Assembly: GCA_001310415.1 (NCBI GenBank)
Contig: BAXE01000016.1
Span: 1-64,000, forward strand
Length of the DNA: 64,000 nucleotides
Source of the DNA: Enterovibrio sp. JCM 19048
GTDB taxonomy: Bacteria; Pseudomonadota; Gammaproteobacteria; Enterobacterales; Vibrionaceae
Direction: 5' to 3'
Shown here piece by piece: positions 1 through 12,092 of the stretch. The notes beneath the pieces were generated by a model. That model was given only the letters and a program-made list of their open reading frames with translations. It was not told where the DNA came from and ran no database searches. Within the stretch, counting starts at the first letter, position 1; each line of letters opens with the position of its first letter. Made by a program: the position numbers and the translations under genes.

Positions 1-49
1 GAAGAGAGAAGAGAGAAGAGAGAAGAGAGAAGAGAGAAGAGAGAAGAAA
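1..49. repeat. 7-bp tandem repeat (GAAGAGA)
   Basis: Six perfect copies of the heptamer GAAGAGA are followed by one degenerate copy (GAAGAAA). The array starts at the first base of the window, so its true length is unknown. It is purine-only on this strand and abuts the hairpin downstream of xanP. It could be a length-variable simple repeat or a contig-end artefact. Confidence 0.9.
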
Positions 50-86
50 GGGTAGCGCAGTGAATATTTCACCACACTACCCTTTT
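47..86 (-). terminator. hairpin downstream of xanP
   Basis: The arms AAAGGGTAG (47-55) and CTACCCTTT (77-85) pair perfectly and enclose a second perfect stem, GTGAA/TTCAC (60-72). On the minus strand the stem is followed by a pyrimidine-rich tract derived from the heptamer repeat rather than a pure U-run. It is a likely terminator for xanP. Confidence 0.6.
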
Positions 87-102
87 GGCAAGATTCAGAA
101 AA

Positions 103-1490
103 TTAGTCTTTGTGTTTTGGCTCTGGTGGCAGCACGAGGTTCAGGATGATTGCAGTCAGACCACCGGCTGCCATACCCGATGACAGAATGTTCTTTATCC
201 ACTCTGGCATAAACTGGAGAATTTCCGGTTTTTGCGCGATACCCAGCCCCATTGAGAAGGACAGTGCCATGATAAGAATCGCGCGGCGGTTCAGATCACA
301 GCGGGAGATAATGCGGATACCTGACGCTGCAATCGTACCGAACATCACAATGGTCGCACCGCCAAGCACAGGTTCAGGTATCAACTGGACCAAGGTTGCC
401 ACGCCCGGCAACAGACCCAGAATAACCAACATGCCCGCCACGAAGTAACCGATGTAACGGCTCGCCACACCCGTCAGCTGGATAATGCCGTTGTTCTGGC
501 TGAATGTAGAGTTAGGAAAACTGTTCAGCACTGCTGCAAGTGCAGAGTTAACACCATCAGCCAACACACCACCTTTAATTCGCTTCATGTACAGTGGGCC
601 AGCAACAGGCTGCTCTGATGTTTCAGAGGTGGCGGTAATATCACCGATTGCTTCCAGTGAAGTCACAAGAAATACAATCACCAAAGGGATCAGCAAAGAG
701 AAATCAAACGACAGGCCATACTGCATAGGTTGCGGGATAGCGACAAACGGCACGTCTTGAGCCGGGGCGGTATTTACCATACCCAGCGAGTAGGCCAAAA
801 CGGTGCCGACTGTCATTGCGATAACAATAGAAGAGACACGCAGGTAAGGATTGTTGATGCGGTTCAGCAAAACAATCACGGCCAATACCGAACCAGCCAA
901 CATCAGATTGTTCAAACTACCAAAGGTGCCGTTTTCAATTGCTGCATAACCACCACCCATTGAAGTCAAACCGACCTGGATCAGTGTCAGGCCAATCAGG
1001 GTTACCACAATACCGGAAACCAGCGGTGTAATAACGCGTTGGGCATGATCCAGTACGCGCGACAGGAACACTTCAGTCAGTGATGCCACCATGATGGTGC
1101 CGAAAATCGCAGCCATCATTGTTTCAGTCGGTGTACCGCCCGCTTTCATAGCCAGACCAGCACCAATGATTGGCCCCAGAAAATTAAAGCTGGTGCCTGA
1201 ATAGAAAGTAGCCCCGAGCCCAGCGGTCCAAAGGTTTTAATTTGGATAAACGAGGCAAGACCGGAAGCAAACAGTGACATGCTCACAATGGTATTGGTGT
1301 CTGCAGCCGGCAGACCCAAAGCCTGACAGATGATCAATGAAGGAGTAACAACCGCAACGAACATTGCCAGCAAGTGCTGCACAGCGGCAAAAAGGGTTTG
1401 TGGCAAAGGTGGCCTGTCATCCAATCGATAAACCAGTTCGGATGGTCTGACATTTTCGGTGCTGTTTTCGGTACTGCGCGAAAGGCTCAT
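103..1490 (-). CDS. xanP: xanthine permease XanP, NCS2 family (one frameshift)
   Basis: Proton-coupled purine (xanthine) uptake carrier of the inner membrane. The N-terminal part ([20 protein letters not shown]) and the family motif [11 protein letters not shown] match XanP closely, and many hydrophobic segments follow as expected for this fold. The gene is split near 1196: the first frame ends soon after GSGLLSIQ and the second begins inside the next membrane region. Adding one G (CAGGC to CAGGGC) restores the XanP-like [10 protein letters not shown] and a 462-residue protein, the usual length. I start at the ATG of MSLSRSTEN; a GTG 24 bases upstream is possible. XanQ is the alternative, but the N-terminus favours XanP. 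The break is probably a sequence error. Confidence 0.9.
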
Positions 1491-1741
1491 TTGTTTTACT
1501 ACCTGTATTAACACACTTCTGCATTACGCTGAATGGGTAAAGCAGCCTGCTGAATGTGATGCTCTGTGATTGCTGTTACTCAGAACATTCGGCTGGTTAA
1601 GTGGTTGGGATGAAAGAAATTTCGCGCCATTCTAACCGCAAGCCAGCAAAAAGCAATCGTTTGCGTAGACAGTGTATTTTAATTGGTGGCACTTTACCGA
1701 TATTTAACCGCCAGGCATCCAAAAGGTAACTTTAAGGCAAT

Positions 1742-1769
1742 AAAAAACCGCCGATGGACGGCGGTTTTT
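1742..1769. terminator. rho-independent terminator of serC
   Basis: Perfect 6-bp stem CCGCCG/CGGCGG with loop ATGGA, flanked by A6 and T5, so it can act on both strands. It lies just past the serC stop codon. Confidence 0.9.
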
Positions 1770-1782
1770 CAAAAGAGTCTGA

Positions 1783-2865
1783 TTACGCGTTTTTGGCTTC
1801 AAACTCTTTCATAAAGGCGACCAGCGCCTGAACACCTTCCAGAGACATGGCGTTGTAGATGGATGCACGCATACCACCTACATCACGGTGTCCTTTCAAT
1901 GCAACCAGCCCTGCCGCCTCAGACTCCTTCAGGAATGCTTCATCCAACTCTGGATTAACCAGTTGGAAAGGCACATTCATTAATGAACGGTTGTCTGGAT
2001 GGATGTTGTTGACGTAAAAGTCTGACGCATCAATAAAGTCATAAAGCAGCGCAGCTTTCGCTTCATTTTTCTGCTGCATCGCTTCAACACCACCCTGCTC
2101 TTTCAGCCATTTATAGACTTCACCCGCCAGATACCAACCAAATGTTGGTGGCGTGTTGAACATAGATTCTTTGTCCACCAGCGTTTTGTAGTTCAACACA
2201 TTCGGCAAGAACTCTTTCGCACGTCCCAGTAGATCGTCACGGACAATCACCAGCGTGATACCCGCAGGGCCAATGTTTTTCTGTGCGCCTGCGTAAATCA
2301 CACCGTATTTAGACACATCGATAGGACGGGACAAAATCGTTGAAGACATGTCTGCAACAATTGGCTTGTTGGTGTCTGGCAAATCACGAATTTCAATACC
2401 GTCGATGGTTTCGTTTGGACAGAAGTGCACAAAGGCACCATCACTGCTCAACTTCCAGTCTTTGGCTGGGAGCACCGCTCGCTTGCCATCAATTTCAGTT
2501 TTGATATTGATAACGTTCGGTGTGCAGTATTTCTTTGCTTCGTTGACTGCACTCGCCGCCCAGTAGCCGCCATCCACATAGTCAGCAATGGTGTTGCTGC
2601 CAAGCAAGTTCATCGGTACGGCAGCGAATTGCGCGCGAGCACCACCCTGTGCATACAAAACATGATAGTTTTCTGGAATAGAAAGCAGCTCACGGAGGTT
2701 TTTCTCGGCTTCTGCAACAACAGCCAGAAATTCCTTACTGCGGTGAGAAATCTCCATGACGGATGTGCCCAAGCCATTCCAGTTAGTCAGTTCAGCCTGT
2801 ACTTTTTCCAGAACCGCTTCCGGCAACATTGCCGGGCCAGCAGAGAAGTTATATACCTTTTCCAT
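1783..2865 (-). CDS. serC: phosphoserine aminotransferase
   Basis: PLP-dependent class V aminotransferase of serine synthesis (3-phosphohydroxypyruvate to phosphoserine) and of pyridoxal phosphate synthesis. The N-terminus [19 protein letters not shown] is the SerC signature, and the PLP-lysine segment [11 protein letters not shown] and the C-terminal [16 protein letters not shown] are present. The frame is uninterrupted at 360 residues, the family length. I choose the ATG of [11 protein letters not shown]; an ATG seven codons upstream lacks a ribosome site, whereas GGAG lies upstream of the chosen one. The gene has its own terminator and is not tightly linked to xanP or gyrA. Confidence 0.96.
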   Translation of the reverse strand: MEKVYNFSAGPAMLPEAVLEKVQAELTNWNGLGTSVMEISHRSKEFLAVVAEAEKNLRELLSIPENYHVLYAQGGARAQFAAVPMNLLGSNTIADYVDGGYWAASAVNEAKKYCTPNVINIKTEIDGKRAVLPAKDWKLSSDGAFVHFCPNETIDGIEIRDLPDTNKPIVADMSSTILSRPIDVSKYGVIYAGAQKNIGPAGITLVIVRDDLLGRAKEFLPNVLNYKTLVDKESMFNTPPTFGWYLAGEVYKWLKEQGGVEAMQQKNEAKAALLYDFIDASDFYVNNIHPDNRSLMNVPFQLVNPELDEAFLKESEAAGLVALKGHRDVGGMRASIYNAMSLEGVQALVAFMKEFEAKNA

Positions 2866-3061
2866 GATTATCGAATGCTCCTGCATTAAATCGCTTATTT
2901 ATGCTGTCTCGTGAATCAGTGAGCTTTCCGTTTCCGCCAACTCCCGGTTTCAGGGAGCACAAGACGCCAAGAAGAATTGTTATTGGTTTTGTTTTATCAC
3001 CTTTTTTAGGTGATTGGAACGGATAGGCGCAATCAATTTCAGTCACAATTAAAAAGGGGAT

Positions 3062-3090
3062 AAAAAAACGCAGCGAATGCTGCGTTTTTT
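3062..3090. terminator. rho-independent terminator of gyrA
   Basis: Perfect 7-bp stem ACGCAGC/GCTGCGT with loop GAAT, flanked by a run of A and a run of T. It lies 26 bases past the gyrA stop and is symmetrical enough to work on both strands. Confidence 0.92.
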
Positions 3091-3115
3091 ACAATATGAT
3101 TAAACTGAATGAATT

Positions 3116-6109
<2,994 letters not shown>

Positions 6110-6211
6110 ATGTTCTATAAAGCTATCAACGCGGTGGGTATGGCTATCATTGTTGGAAAATACACTTTGCTGGGGCTGTTGGCTGCTGTTGCTGTCACTA
6201 ACGCTGCCTAA
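6110..6211 (+). CDS. 33-residue hydrophobic small protein
   Basis: The ORF encodes 33 residues starting MFYKAINAVGMAIIVGKYTL and ending in an Ala/Val-rich stretch (LLGLLAAVAVTNAA). It is preceded by a good Shine-Dalgarno sequence (GGGGAAG, about 6 bases before the ATG) and by a short hairpin. The composition, a short amphipathic start and then one hydrophobic segment with a single internal Lys, fits a small inner-membrane protein or a secreted peptide. I recognise no family. The strong ribosome site and lack of overlap with another gene are the support; chance cannot be excluded at this length. Confidence 0.5.
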   Translation: MFYKAINAVGMAIIVGKYTLLGLLAAVAVTNAA

Positions 6212-6249
6212 TCCTTCTTTCTGACACTGATGCTATATAAATTAACCTC

Positions 6250-6269
6250 GCCGGGGGTGCGCCTCCGGC
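6250..6269 (+). terminator. possible hairpin after the small ORF
   Basis: GC-rich stem GCCGGGGG/CGCCTCCGGC region with one G-U pair, 38 bases past the small ORF stop. Only three T residues follow, so termination is uncertain. Confidence 0.3.
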
Positions 6270-6355
6270 TTTGCGTATCTCCCCTTTCAAAAACCATTCC
6301 TTCCCCTTCGCGACCTATCCTGAACGAACAAGTCTGCAAACCAAGTTCACCCAGG

Positions 6356-6386
6356 TTGCGTAACTTCAGGTAGCTTGAGATATAAT
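6356..6386 (+). promoter_or_regulatory. candidate ubiG promoter
   Basis: A perfect -10 hexamer TATAAT (6381-6386) lies about 30 bases before the ubiG start. TTGCGT (6356-6361) is a possible -35, although the 19-base spacer is longer than ideal. Confidence 0.45.
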
Positions 6387-6415
6387 GGCAAAAAAATTTT
6401 AGGGATAAGATGTAG

Positions 6416-7129
6416 ATGACTACGCAACTCAACGTTGATCCAGCTGAAATCCAGAAGTTCGAAGACATGGCCTCGCGCTGGTGGGATCTGGAAGGTGAAT
6501 TTAAACCACTGCACCAAATCAACCCATTGCGCCTTAACTACGTGATTGAACGCAGCAACGGTATCTTCGGCAAGAAAGTGCTGGATGTCGGGTGTGGCGG
6601 TGGCATCCTCGCTGAAAGCATGGCACGGGAAGGTGCCGATGTAACAGGTTTGGATATGGGTAAAGAGCCGCTGACCGTGGCACGTTTGCATGCGCTGGAA
6701 ACCAACACAACCCTTTCATATATCCAATCAACGGCTGAAGAACACGCAGAAACCCACCAAGGGTATTACGATGTGGTTACCTGTATGGAAATGCTGGAGC
6801 ACGTGCCCGATCCGGCTTCAGTCATCGCTTCATGCGCCAAAATGGTGAAACCGGGCGGTCATGTGTTCTTCTCTACGTTAAATCGCAATACCAAATCTTG
6901 GCTGTTTGCGATTGTGGGTGCAGAGCACCTGTTGAAAGTGGTACCTAAGGGCACCCATGACCACAATAAATTTATCCGCCCGTCAGAACTGCTGAAAATG
7001 ATCGACTGCACGCCACTGCAGGAACAACATATGACAGGCCTGCACTACAACCCGCTGACTGACCGCTACTGGCTGTCACCACGTAATGTTGACGTGAACT
7101 ATATTGTACATACTCATTGCCCCGGTTAA
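6416..7129 (+). CDS. ubiG: ubiquinone biosynthesis O-methyltransferase
   Basis: Class I SAM-dependent methyltransferase that carries out both O-methylations in ubiquinone synthesis, peripheral to the inner membrane. The N-terminal [20 protein letters not shown] and the SAM motif [10 protein letters not shown] (from about residue 55) are diagnostic, and the C-terminal [11 protein letters not shown] matches. Length is 237 residues against about 240 in E. coli. AGGGA lies 10 bases before the ATG. The six bases immediately before the start read ATG-TAG, a start-stop pair abutting the gene. Position next to gyrA and the nrd genes is typical of enteric and Vibrio chromosomes. Confidence 0.97.
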   Translation: MTTQLNVDPAEIQKFEDMASRWWDLEGEFKPLHQINPLRLNYVIERSNGIFGKKVLDVGCGGGILAESMAREGADVTGLDMGKEPLTVARLHALETNTTLSYIQSTAEEHAETHQGYYDVVTCMEMLEHVPDPASVIASCAKMVKPGGHVFFSTLNRNTKSWLFAIVGAEHLLKVVPKGTHDHNKFIRPSELLKMIDCTPLQEQHMTGLHYNPLTDRYWLSPRNVDVNYIVHTHCPG

Positions 7130-7138
7130 TCCGGCGCT

Positions 7139-7167
7139 GCCCGGCTCAGACCGGGCATTTTTGTTTT
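7139..7167 (+). terminator. terminator between ubiG and the HAD phosphatase
   Basis: Perfect stem GCCCGG-CTCAGA-CCGGGC followed by ATTTTTGTTTT. It lies 10 bases past the ubiG stop and 13 bases before the next start, so it probably only partly separates the two genes. Confidence 0.85.
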
Positions 7168-7179
7168 AGGGGAACAGGG

Positions 7180-7836
7180 ATGAAAGGAATCATCAAAGCC
7201 GTGCTTTTTGATTTGGATGGCACGCTACTCGATACCGCACCGGACATGGCCAATGCCGCTAACAACGTGCTGAAAGACCACGGACTACCGCCGCTGAAGC
7301 CCGAGCAGGTTCAGGCGCTAACCAGCCATGGGGCAAGAGGCTTGCTTAAAGCCGGGTTTGGTAACGCTTTGGAAGGCAAAAACATCGACGAGTTGAGATT
7401 GGCTTTCCTCGACCACTACGCAGCCAGCATTTGCATCGATACAAATCTGTACGCAGGCGTTAACGAACTGCTGAACGGGTTAAGTGAGAAAGGTATTCCC
7501 TGGGGCATCGTCACCAACAAGCCCGGATTCCTGACAGGCATGCTGCTCCCCTATTTTCCCGAACTCTTGCAAGCACGGACAATTGTTTGTGCCGATACCA
7601 CACCTCACGCCAAACCTCATCCTGCACCACTTCTTCATGGCGCATCAATATTGGCGATCGCACCAGAGCAATGTATCTATGTAGGGGATATAGAAAATGA
7701 CATTGTAGCGGCCAAAGCTGCCAGCATGTATTCCGCCGTCGCTGGCTGGGGCTACATAGGGAAAGATGACGATCCCTGCCTGTGGGAGGCAGATCTTATT
7801 TTTAACAAAGTTGAAGAGATTCTGTCATTATTCTGA
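7180..7836 (+). CDS. HAD-IA phosphatase, MupP/Gph type
   Basis: Haloacid-dehalogenase phosphatase of 218 residues. Motif I is FDLDGTLLDT (nucleophile Asp11, Asp13), motif II is VTNKP (Thr112), the motif III Lys is about residue 145 in AKPHP, and the metal-binding acid is in GDIENDI (about 169-175). AGGGG precedes the ATG. Such proteins are often called phosphoglycolate phosphatase, but the segments SHGARGLL, WGIVTNKP and GYIGKDDDP with a following Trp, plus the position right after ubiG, resemble MupP. MupP is the MurNAc-6-phosphate phosphatase of the Pseudomonas cell-wall recycling route. The fold is sure; the choice between Gph and MupP is an inference. Confidence 0.88.
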   Translation: MKGIIKAVLFDLDGTLLDTAPDMANAANNVLKDHGLPPLKPEQVQALTSHGARGLLKAGFGNALEGKNIDELRLAFLDHYAASICIDTNLYAGVNELLNGLSEKGIPWGIVTNKPGFLTGMLLPYFPELLQARTIVCADTTPHAKPHPAPLLHGASILAIAPEQCIYVGDIENDIVAAKAASMYSAVAGWGYIGKDDDPCLWEADLIFNKVEEILSLF

Positions 7837-8034
7837 TCATTGTCACAGGTGAGCTGAGCGCAAAATAACCATATATCAGCATGTTAACGTCATTCACTGA
7901 AGCCACACAGAATCAAGCGGAATATTTTTTTTATTTATTTTCACACCCTAAAAAACGTTGCTTTTTTCTATACCATTGCCTTTCTTACCATAAAGCGGTT
8001 AGTAAGCACTAACATAACAATTCTAATCCCCAAG

Positions 8035-8043
8035 ATATCCACA
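8035..8043 (+). promoter_or_regulatory. DnaA-box-like site upstream of nrdA
   Basis: ATATCCACA differs from the DnaA box TTATCCACA at one base. E. coli nrdAB is also controlled by DnaA, which makes the position about 190 bases before nrdA plausible. Confidence 0.4.
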
Positions 8044-8082
8044 GATCGCCCCACCGGGTGAACTTGCAATATTTGATACTCA

Positions 8083-8128
8083 CCACTATCTTGTTACTCA
8101 TAACGAGCGCACCCCCTATATGTAGTGT
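8083..8128 (+). promoter_or_regulatory. candidate pair of NrdR boxes before nrdA
   Basis: The distal sequence CCCCTATATGTAGTGT (8113-8128) matches the NrdR consensus acaCwATATATwGtGT at all but one of the central positions. A weaker copy (8083-8098, CCACTATCTTGTTACT) lies 30 bases upstream, about three helical turns, as usual for paired NrdR boxes. NrdR represses ribonucleotide reductase genes according to nucleotide state. The second copy is degenerate, so the pair needs confirmation. Confidence 0.5.
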
Positions 8129-8235
8129 TTTAGTCATCGCTCAGTAAGTTTTACTTCGATCACAAATCATCCTTGCAATTTGTGTAATTTTGCAAAAATA
8201 AGTCTTCAGGCAAGGAAAAACCGGGAACAAGATAA

Positions 8236-10514
8236 ATGAACCAACAAATTACCGTCCAAAAGCGCAGTGGTGCTAAGGAAAACATTGATCTGGATAAAAT
8301 CCACCGCGTGATCACTTGGGCCGCAGAAGGTCTGGACAATGTCTCCGTTTCACAAGTCGAACTCCGCTCGCACATCCAGTTTTACGACGGTATAAAAACT
8401 GAAGACATTCACGAAACCATCATCAACTGCCGCCGATCTGATCTCTGAAGAGACACCGGACTACCAGTATCTGGCAGCGCGCCTCGCCGTATTCCATCTG
8501 CGTAAAAAAGGCTTATGGTCAGTTTGAGCCTCCTACACTGCTTGACCACGTGAACAAAATGGTCGACATGGGTAAATACGATAAGCACCTAATTGAAGAC
8601 TACACCAGTGAAGAGCTAAACATTCTCGACACCTACATCGATCACTGGCGTGATATGAACTTTTCATACGCGGCTGTGAAGCAGTTGGAAGGGAAATATT
8701 TGGTACAAAACCGTGTTAGTGGTGAAATCTACGAAAGTGCACAGTTTTTGTACATTATGGTTGCAGCATGTCTGTTTGCGAATTATCCAAAAGAAACCCG
8801 CTTGGATTACATCCGTCGCTTCTATGACGCGGTTTCCCAGTTCAAGATTTCATTGCCTACGCCTATTATGTCCGGCGTGCGCACCCCTACCCGTCAGTTC
8901 AGCTCTTGTGTACTGATCGAGTGTGACGACAGTTTGGATTCTATCAACGCAACCGCAAGTTCTATTGTGCGTTATGTCAGCCAGCGCGCAGGTATCGGTA
9001 TCAACGCAGGTCGTATCCGTGCACTGGGCAGCCCGATTCGCGGCGGTGAAGCATTCCACACAGGTTGTATTCCATTCTACAAATACTTCCAGACTGCCGT
9101 TAAGTGTTGCTCACAAGGCGGTGTGCGTGGCGGCGCAGCTACCCTGTTCTACCCAATCTGGCACCGTGAAGTTGAAAGCCTGTTGGTGCTGAAGAATAAC
9201 CGTGGTGTTGAAGAGAACCGTGTCCGTCACATGGATTATGGCGTTCAAATCAACAAACTGATGTACACCCGCCTGATCAAAGGCGAGAGCATTTCTCTGT
9301 TCTCACCATCAGACGTGCCGGGATTGTACGATGCCTTCTTTGCCGATCAGGATGAATTTGAACGCCTGTATGTTCAATATGAAAACGATTCATCCATCAA
9401 GCGTGAAACCCGCAAGGCGGTTGAACTGTTCTCGCTGATGATGCAAGAGCGCGCGTCGACAGGCCGTATCTATATCCAAAACGTCGACCACTGCAATACG
9501 CATAGCCCGTTTGACCCGCAAGTTGCACCAATCCGCCAGTCTAACCTGTGTCTGGAAATTGCACTGCCAACCAAACCACTGAGCAATGTAGAAGACGATC
9601 AGGGTGAGATTGCCCTGTGTACCCTTTCTGCATTCAACCTGGGCGCGCTTAAGTCGCTGGATGAGCTGGAAGACCTGGCAGACTTGACTATCCGTGCACT
9701 GGATTCCCTGCTGGATTATCAGGACTACCCACTGCCTGCAGCACGTAAAGCGACCATGAATCGCCGTACACTGGGCGTAGGTGTGATTAACTTTGCCTAC
9801 TATTTGGCGAAAAATGGTGTGCGTTACTCTGATGGCAGCGCAAATGCCCTGACTCACCGGACATTCGAAGCGATGCAGTACTACCTGCTGAAAGCCTCTG
9901 TCGGTCTGGCAAAAGAACGCGGCGCGTGCCCGGCGTTCAACGAAACCAACTACGCCAAAGGTTTGCTGCCAATTGACACTTATAAGCGTGATTTGGATGC
10001 GATCTGTGATGAGCCACTGCACTATGACTGGGATGCTCTTCGCACCGAAATCATGGAGCACGGCCTGCGTAACTCAACGCTGTCTGCCCTGATGCCGTCT
10101 GAAACCTCTTCGCAGATTTCAAACGCCACCAATGGTATTGAGCCACCGCGCGGCTTCGTTTCCGTGAAAGCGTCGAAGGACGGTATCCTCAAGCAAGTGG
10201 TTCCAGAATACGAACAGTACCGTGAAAATTACGAACTGTTGTGGAGCATTCCGTCAAACGATGGTTACCTGCAGCTGGTAGGTTTGATGCAGAAATTTAT
10301 CGACCAGGCGATTTCCGCGAACACCAACTACGACCCAAGCAAACAGCCAGGCGGCAAAGTACCAATGAAACTGCTGCTGAAAGACCTGCTGACGGCATAC
10401 AAGCTTGGCGTAAAAACCCTGTACTACCACAACACGCGCGATGGTGCAGACGACGCACAGAAAGATCTCGCAGCGCAAGATGATGATTGTGCAGGCGGCG
10501 CTTGCAAAATCTAA
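8236..10514 (+). CDS. nrdA: ribonucleotide reductase class Ia, alpha subunit (two breaks)
   Basis: Large subunit of the aerobic enzyme reducing NDPs to dNDPs. Present are the ATP-cone start (VQKRSGAKENIDLDKIHRV), the active-site cysteines in SSCVLIEC, SNLCLEIALPT and ALCTLSAFNLG, and the C-terminal redox pair CAGGAC. The frame is lost near 8428 (about two bases missing where IIKAAADLIS is expected) and regained near 8511 (one extra G in RKKAYGQFEP). Corrected length is 759 residues against 761 in E. coli. nrdB follows after 66 bases, as in an nrdAB operon. The breaks are most likely sequence errors because this is an essential gene. Confidence 0.95.
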
Positions 10515-10580
10515 GTAACAAATACTGAGGGAGCGAATGCTCCCTCTTTGAAGTTTCAACTAACCGGTAAAAAGACGGCA

Positions 10581-11712
10581 ATGGCTTACAGCACTTTTTC
10601 AAAAGAAAACAACAACGCGCTCAAGGAACCTATGTTCTTTGGCCAGCCTGTAAATGTGGCGCGTTACGACCAGCAAAAATACGAAATTTTTGAAAGACTG
10701 ATTGAAAAGCAGCTTTCCTTCTTCTGGCGTCCGGAAGAGGTGGATGTATCGAGCGACCGCATCGATTACAACAAACTGCCAGACCACGAAAAACACATCT
10801 TCATCAGCAACCTGAAATACCAAACGCTGCTGGATTCCATTCAAGCCGCAGCCCGAACGTGGCTCTGCTGCCGCTGGTTTCCATTCCAGAACTGGAAACC
10901 TGGATTGAGACATGGTCATTCTCAGAGACCATTCACTCGCGCTCTTACACTCACATTATCCGTAACATCGTCACCAACCCTGCCGTTGTTTTCGATGATA
11001 TCGTGGTCAATGAACACATCATCAAGCGCGCGAATGACATCGCAGGTTACTACGATGACCTGATCCAAGCGACCAACGATTACCACCGCCTGGGTGAAGG
11101 CGAGCACACGGTAAATGGTGAAACCGTTGTTGTGTCTCTGCGTGAACTCAAGAAAAAGCTGTACGTCTGCCTGATGTCGGTTAACGCACTGGAAGCCATC
11201 CGTTTTTACGTCAGCTTTGCCTGCTCGTTTGCATTCGCCGAGCGTGAACTGATGGAAGGCAACGCCAAAATCATCAAGCTGATTGCCCGTGATGAAGCCC
11301 TGCACCTGACCAGCACCCAACACATGCTGAATATCCTTCGCAGCGGTGATGACGACCCTGAAATGCAGAGATTGCCAAAGAGTGCGAGCAAGAGTGCTTT
11401 GAACTGTTCAAAGCTGCTGCAGAGCAGGAAAAAGAGTGGGCGGAGTACCTGTTCAAAGACGGCTCAATGATTGGTCTGAACAAAGACATCCTGTGTCAGT
11501 ATGTTGAATACATCACGAACCTGCGTATGTCTGCGGTTGGCCTGAAACAGGCTTACCAAGGGGCAAGCCAAAACCCAATCCCTTGGATCAACGCATGGTT
11601 GTCTTCTGACAACGTTCAGGTTGCGCCTCAGGAAGCGGAAATCAGTTCATACCTCGTTGGCCAAATCGACAACGACGTCGACATGGACGATTTGGGTGAT
11701 TTCGAACTATGA
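10581..11712 (+). CDS. nrdB: ribonucleotide reductase class Ia, beta subunit (two breaks)
   Basis: Small subunit carrying the di-iron site and tyrosyl radical. [11 protein letters not shown] at the start, [19 protein letters not shown], the radical-Tyr segment [15 protein letters not shown], iron ligands in [10 protein letters not shown] and ARDEALH, and the NrdA-binding tail ([20 protein letters not shown]) are all visible. Breaks lie near 10844 (CAAGGC read CAAGC) and 11364 (ATGGCA read ATGCA). Restoring both bases gives 377 residues, one more than E. coli. The yfaE start overlaps the end by four bases. Confidence 0.95.
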
Positions 11713-12092
11713 GCCGAATCACTATCACAGTGAACGGACAATCGCTGGTGGGGAACACCCACCAGCCTCTGCTCGAGCAACTCGAGCAAGCTGGAATGCA
11801 ACCCGAATTTCAATGCCGTAATGGGGTATGTGGCGCTTGCCGCTGCAGACTTGATAAAGGCCAGGTCACACAAGAAGATGCCATGGCATACCTTGCTGCA
11901 GGAGAAATTCTAACCTGCAGCTCTGTGCCAAAAGACGACGTGTCTCTGGCATTCGATTACCAATTTTCTTTTATAGCAAAAAAGCCGCGAACCTCTGACT
12001 CCGGTTCTGCGGCGCTCTTTTTGCCTGCTTACGTCTGTTTTTCTCTATTCTCGACTGAGCTGTTACTTAACCTTATAAACTGGCAAATCTGA
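11709..12092 (+). CDS. yfaE: 2Fe-2S ferredoxin YfaE, NrdB maintenance (3' end doubtful)
   Basis: Small plant-type ferredoxin that supplies electrons to rebuild the NrdB di-iron-tyrosyl cofactor. The cluster cysteines are 36, 41, 44 (CRNGVCGAC) and 70 (ILTC). It overlaps nrdB by four bases, as in other gamma-proteobacteria. The raw frame runs to 127 residues, far beyond the usual 84-95, and its last third is translated through a GC-rich terminator hairpin. A single lost base before about 11970 would bring in a TAG just ahead of the hairpin, so the real end is probably near 11975. Confidence 0.85.
   Translation: MSRITITVNGQSLVGNTHQPLLEQLEQAGMQPEFQCRNGVCGACRCRLDKGQVTQEDAMAYLAAGEILTCSSVPKDDVSLAFDYQFSFIAKKPRTSDSGSAALFLPAYVCFSLFSTELLLNLINWQI
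11978..12022. terminator. terminator of the nrd operon
   Basis: A6 followed by GCCGC-g-AACC pairing with GGTT-ct-GCGGC, then a T-rich tail. It lies between yfaE and the convergent DeoR-type gene and may serve both strands. Confidence 0.8.

Larger units (their letters stand above)
7837..8235 (+). other. nrdA upstream region
   Basis: About 400 bp without a gene. It holds the DnaA-like site, the NrdR-like pair and AT-rich stretches (7920-7960) suitable for a promoter. I see no small ORF with a convincing ribosome site. Confidence 0.6.
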
